The position numbers were made by a program, and so were the translations under genes. From assembly GCA_023426435.1 (NCBI GenBank), contig JAFAAS010000116.1:1-64000 (forward strand): a stretch of 64,000 nt of DNA. The letters are read 5' to 3'. Below, piece after piece: positions 61,636 to 64,000 of the stretch. The notes beneath the pieces were generated by a model. It saw only the letters and a program-made list of their open reading frames with translations, had not been told where the DNA came from and made no database searches. Numbering within the stretch: the first letter of the stretch is position 1; each line of letters opens with the position of its first letter. The DNA is from Verrucomicrobiota bacterium (lineage in GTDB: Bacteria; Verrucomicrobiota; Verrucomicrobiia; Opitutales; Opitutaceae).

Positions 61636-62738
61636 CAGGATTTGATGAAGATTCCCTTCAGGTTCATGTCGAGCGCCTGCGGGTTGGGCGAGAAGCGCAG
61701 ACCGTCGGCCTTGCTGATCTTGCCGGCTTTGATCAGCCGGTAGAGATCCTTGTTGAACGAGAAGCTGTTCGAGTCGCCCGAGCCGTCGAGGATGCCCTGG
61801 ATCTTCTCGAACTGGCCTTCAAGTATCAGGTTTTTAACGACAGCGTCCGCGGTCAGGATTTCGTTGGCGGGCACGCGTCCATTGCCTTCGAGCGTCGGGA
61901 TCAGTTTTTGGCAGATAAACCCGCGCAACGATCCTGCGATCGCGCGCCGCGCCTGAATCTGCTCCTCGGGCGGGAAAAATTCGAACAAGCGGGTGAGCGA
62001 CTGCGCGACCGTCGCGGCGTGCATCGTCGAGAATACCAGGTGACCCGTTTCCGCGGCGGAGATGGCGGTCTCGAACGTTTCCCGATCGCGCATTTCTCCG
62101 ATGAGGATGATGTCGGGGTTTTGCCGCAGCACCGCCTTGATCGCGAGTTCGAAGCTCGGCACGTCGAGGCCGATCTCGCGTTGCTGGAAAAGCGATTTGT
62201 CGTCGATGAACGTGTATTCGATCGGATCCTCGATCGTGACGATGTGCTTGTCGAGATTTTGGTTCACCCAGTTCAGCATGGCCGCCATCGTCGAACTCTT
62301 GCCGGAACCGGTGGCGCCGCACACCAGGAGAATCCCGTCCTTGGCCTGGGCGAGTTTCATGAGCGATTCGGCGGTCTGGCCCAACCCGAGTTGGTCGAAG
62401 GTCGGAACGGTGCTTTTGATGTGCCGCAGCACGATGCTCACGAGACCGCGTTGATGAAACGCGTTCACGCGAAAGCGCCCTATCCCCTCGACCGCATACG
62501 CAAAGTCGATCTGGCCCACGTCTTCCCACTTCTGCCGAAACACCGCTGGGACATGTTCATCGACCCAGGCCTGCGCCTCCGGGCAGGTGATGGGATCCAT
62601 CTCGACCGGCTTCAATTTTCCCGCGAGGCGAACGTAACCCGGTTTGTTGGATTTGATGATGACGTCGCTGACACCGCTATCGACGGCCAGCTTGAGCAAG
62701 TCGTTGATTATTTCGGTGTGTGTTGTGAGAGCTGGCAT
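61635..62738 (-). CDS. pilT: Type IV pilus retraction ATPase PilT
   Basis: Cytoplasmic hexameric ATPase of 367 residues that powers pilus retraction for twitching and DNA uptake. The Walker A motif is GATGSGKSS at 141-149, the Walker B segment ILIGEMRD at 211-218, and the Asp box TIEDPIEY at 168-175. AGSLRGFICQKLIP is the PilT-specific box. An N-terminal PAS-like domain (about 1-110) is intact. No other pilus genes are in the window. It is the first gene of the minus-strand core operon and diverges from dapA across 68 bp. Confidence 0.95.
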   Translation of the reverse strand: MPALTTHTEIINDLLKLAVDSGVSDVIIKSNKPGYVRLAGKLKPVEMDPITCPEAQAWVDEHVPAVFRQKWEDVGQIDFAYAVEGIGRFRVNAFHQRGLVSIVLRHIKSTVPTFDQLGLGQTAESLMKLAQAKDGILLVCGATGSGKSSTMAAMLNWVNQNLDKHIVTIEDPIEYTFIDDKSLFQQREIGLDVPSFELAIKAVLRQNPDIILIGEMRDRETFETAISAAETGHLVFSTMHAATVAQSLTRLFEFFPPEEQIQARRAIAGSLRGFICQKLIPTLEGNGRVPANEILTADAVVKNLILEGQFEKIQGILDGSGDSNSFSFNKDLYRLIKAGKISKADGLRFSPNPQALDMNLKGIFIKS

Positions 62739-62806
62739 GGGAAAAAAGCGTTGCGGATTCCCTAAATCGCCCTGCTTTCTTCAGCAAGGCTACTTTGCCC
62801 GCGTTC

Positions 62807-63691
62807 ATGAAACACCGCCCGCTTACCGGCACGATCACCGCTCTAGTCACGCCCTTTCGCAAGGGCACCATCGCCTATGACGATCTCGCGAAACTTGTCG
62901 CGTATCAGATCAAAGGTGGCGTCGATGGCATCGTGCCGGTTGGAACCACCGGCGAGTCGCCGACGCTGAGTCACGAGGAGCACATGGAAGTGATCCGCGC
63001 CGCGATCGCGGCCGCGAAGAAACGCGTGCCCGTGATCGCCGGCACCGGATCCAACTCGACGCTCGAAGCGGCCGAACTCACCCGCCTCGCTCACGCCGCC
63101 GGCGCGGATGCGATGCTGGTCGTCGCGCCCTACTACAACAAGCCAAGTCAGGAGGGACTTTTCCGGCATTTCTGCGCGGTGGCCGACGCCACCGACCGCC
63201 CGGTGATCCTGTATTCAATTCCTGGACGCTGCGGCATCGAGATCAGCGTGCCCGTCGTCGAACGCCTGGTCGCGCGCTACAAGCACGTGCGCTGGATCAA
63301 GGAAGCCGGTGGCAGCGTTGATCGCGTCGACCAACTCAAGCAGGCGCTCGGCTCGGATCTCACCGTCTTGAGCGGCGACGATTCCCTCACCCTCCCCTTC
63401 ATGTCCGTCGGCGCCGAAGGCGTGATCAGTGTCGCCTCCAATCTTTTCGTTCGTGAAGTCGGGCAGATCGTGCGCGCCGCGGCGGCCAACGATTTCGCCA
63501 AAGCCGCGAAAATCCACCGCCGCATGTATCCAATTTTCAAGACGCTCTTCATCGAGCCGAATCCCGTTCCGGTGAAGATCGCGCTCGCCCGCGCCGGCAT
63601 CATCGGCTCCGCCGAAGTGCGCGCGCCGCTCTGCGAGATGAGCGCCGCCAATCTCAAGGTGCTCGAACAAGCGCTCGCCAAGCTTCGCTGA
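62807..63691 (+). CDS. dapA: 4-hydroxy-tetrahydrodipicolinate synthase (DapA)
   Basis: Class I aldolase-type enzyme of 294 residues that condenses pyruvate with aspartate semialdehyde in lysine and diaminopimelate synthesis. GTTGES at 46-51 holds the substrate threonines, Y136 (LYSIPGR) is the relay tyrosine, R141 binds substrate and K165 (WIKEAGG) forms the Schiff base. The start is the ATG at 62807; an in-frame TTG at 62795 is less likely. dapB follows 2 bp after the stop, so the two steps are co-transcribed. Confidence 0.95.
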   Translation: MKHRPLTGTITALVTPFRKGTIAYDDLAKLVAYQIKGGVDGIVPVGTTGESPTLSHEEHMEVIRAAIAAAKKRVPVIAGTGSNSTLEAAELTRLAHAAGADAMLVVAPYYNKPSQEGLFRHFCAVADATDRPVILYSIPGRCGIEISVPVVERLVARYKHVRWIKEAGGSVDRVDQLKQALGSDLTVLSGDDSLTLPFMSVGAEGVISVASNLFVREVGQIVRAAAANDFAKAAKIHRRMYPIFKTLFIEPNPVPVKIALARAGIIGSAEVRAPLCEMSAANLKVLEQALAKLR

Positions 63692-63693
63692 CC

Positions 63694-64000
63694 ATGACCC
63701 TCCGTATCCAAATTGTGGGTTCGCGCGGCCGCATGGGTCAGGCGATCGCCGCCGCGGCTAAGGAAGCGGGTGTCGACGTGGTTTCCGCGGTTGATGCCGG
63801 CGACGATCCCCGCTCCGGGATGGATGCGTCGGATGTCGTGATCGATTTCAGCGCGCATCACGCCACGGCGGAAGTCGTGACGCTCGCCGTCGAACGTCGG
63901 AAACCGCTCGTCATCGGCACGACGGGACATAGCGCCGAGCAGAAAGAGAAGCTGCAGAAGGTCGCGTCGGCCGTGCCCTGCGTCTGGGCCGGAAACTATT
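63694..64000 (+). CDS. dapB: 4-hydroxy-tetrahydrodipicolinate reductase (DapB), partial
   Basis: Start of the next lysine-pathway enzyme, cut by the window end after about 102 residues. The cofactor-binding sequence VGSRGRMG near residues 8-15 and the motif VVIDFSAHHATAE, followed by KPLVIGTTGHS, are diagnostic of DapB. It starts 2 bp after the dapA stop (TGACCATG), which indicates translational coupling. The catalytic HH region lies beyond the window. Confidence 0.93.
   Translation, partial: MTLRIQIVGSRGRMGQAIAAAAKEAGVDVVSAVDAGDDPRSGMDASDVVIDFSAHHATAEVVTLAVERRKPLVIGTTGHSAEQKEKLQKVASAVPCVWAGNY

Noticed and set aside
1..64000. tRNA, rRNA, CRISPR array, prophage or complete insertion sequence
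   Set aside because: No cloverleaf with CCA-type end, regularly spaced direct repeats, phage structural genes or transposase motifs were recognised by eye. A dedicated search could still find a tRNA.

Overview
The window looks like a chromosomal segment of a high-GC, Gram-negative carbohydrate degrader, most likely a member of the Opitutaceae (Verrucomicrobiota). Evidence: a 1223-residue TonB-dependent receptor with the N-terminal 'LSPFEVS' segment typical of that group; many secreted glycosidases of plant or algal-polysaccharide families; GPH-type sugar symporters; DUF4038, DUF2961 and FG-GAP/TPR proteins; and few recognisable Shine-Dalgarno sites. No rRNA, tRNA, CRISPR array or complete insertion sequence was seen.

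Positions 1-56400 form an accessory carbohydrate-utilisation region made of several operons, four of them next to their own regulator. (a) 33-7201: a 2-hydroxyacid dehydrogenase diverges from a GH2 beta-mannosidase / DUF2961 / MFS operon that carries two copies of a palindromic operator. (b) 7261-10574 (minus): GH105, RraA-like protein and sulfatase, diverging from an AraC regulator. (c) 11595-19318: DeoR regulator, DhnA-type aldolase, Gfo/Idh/MocA dehydrogenase, an uncharacterised TIM-barrel protein, a D-lyxose-isomerase-family enzyme, a PfkB kinase and a second GH2 beta-mannosidase. This is a plausible private mannose/lyxose-to-triose pathway and the best candidate for an undescribed system here. 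(d) 19430-25845: GntR/LacI-hybrid regulator with a DUF4380-like protein, a GH140-like protein and a CBM9-fold protein. (e) 26068-36839: TonB-dependent receptor, terminator, GH78 rhamnosidase, second GH140-like protein, FG-GAP lipoprotein and TPR protein. (f) 37317-52930 (minus): IclR regulator, an 802-residue orphan protein, an arabinose/fucose-isomerase-fold protein, two GPH symporters, an FAD oxidoreductase, a GH106-like protein and a LamG protein. (g) 53202-56401: a GH5-like glycosidase and an SGNH esterase.

Positions 56574-64000 hold conserved core genes: pilT, a pilT-linked low-complexity protein, fabD, lepA and lepB on the minus strand, and divergent dapA-dapB (dapB runs off the end). 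In the lines counted, the plus strand is G-rich before about 56.5 kb whichever strand is coding, and C-rich after it, so the functional boundary is also a compositional one.

Together the enzymes (rhamnosidases, apiosidase-like proteins, unsaturated-uronyl hydrolase, beta-mannosidases, esterase, sulfatase) suggest import and stepwise dismantling of branched, acylated or sulfated heteropolysaccharides. Outer-membrane uptake would go through the TonB receptor, inner-membrane uptake through three MFS/GPH carriers, and intracellular processing through isomerases, a kinase and aldolases. Substrates are inferred from families, not shown by the sequence. The 477-bp gap at 36840-37316 carries two hairpin-forming dispersed repeats, and the octamer WTGGATAC appears more often than composition predicts.
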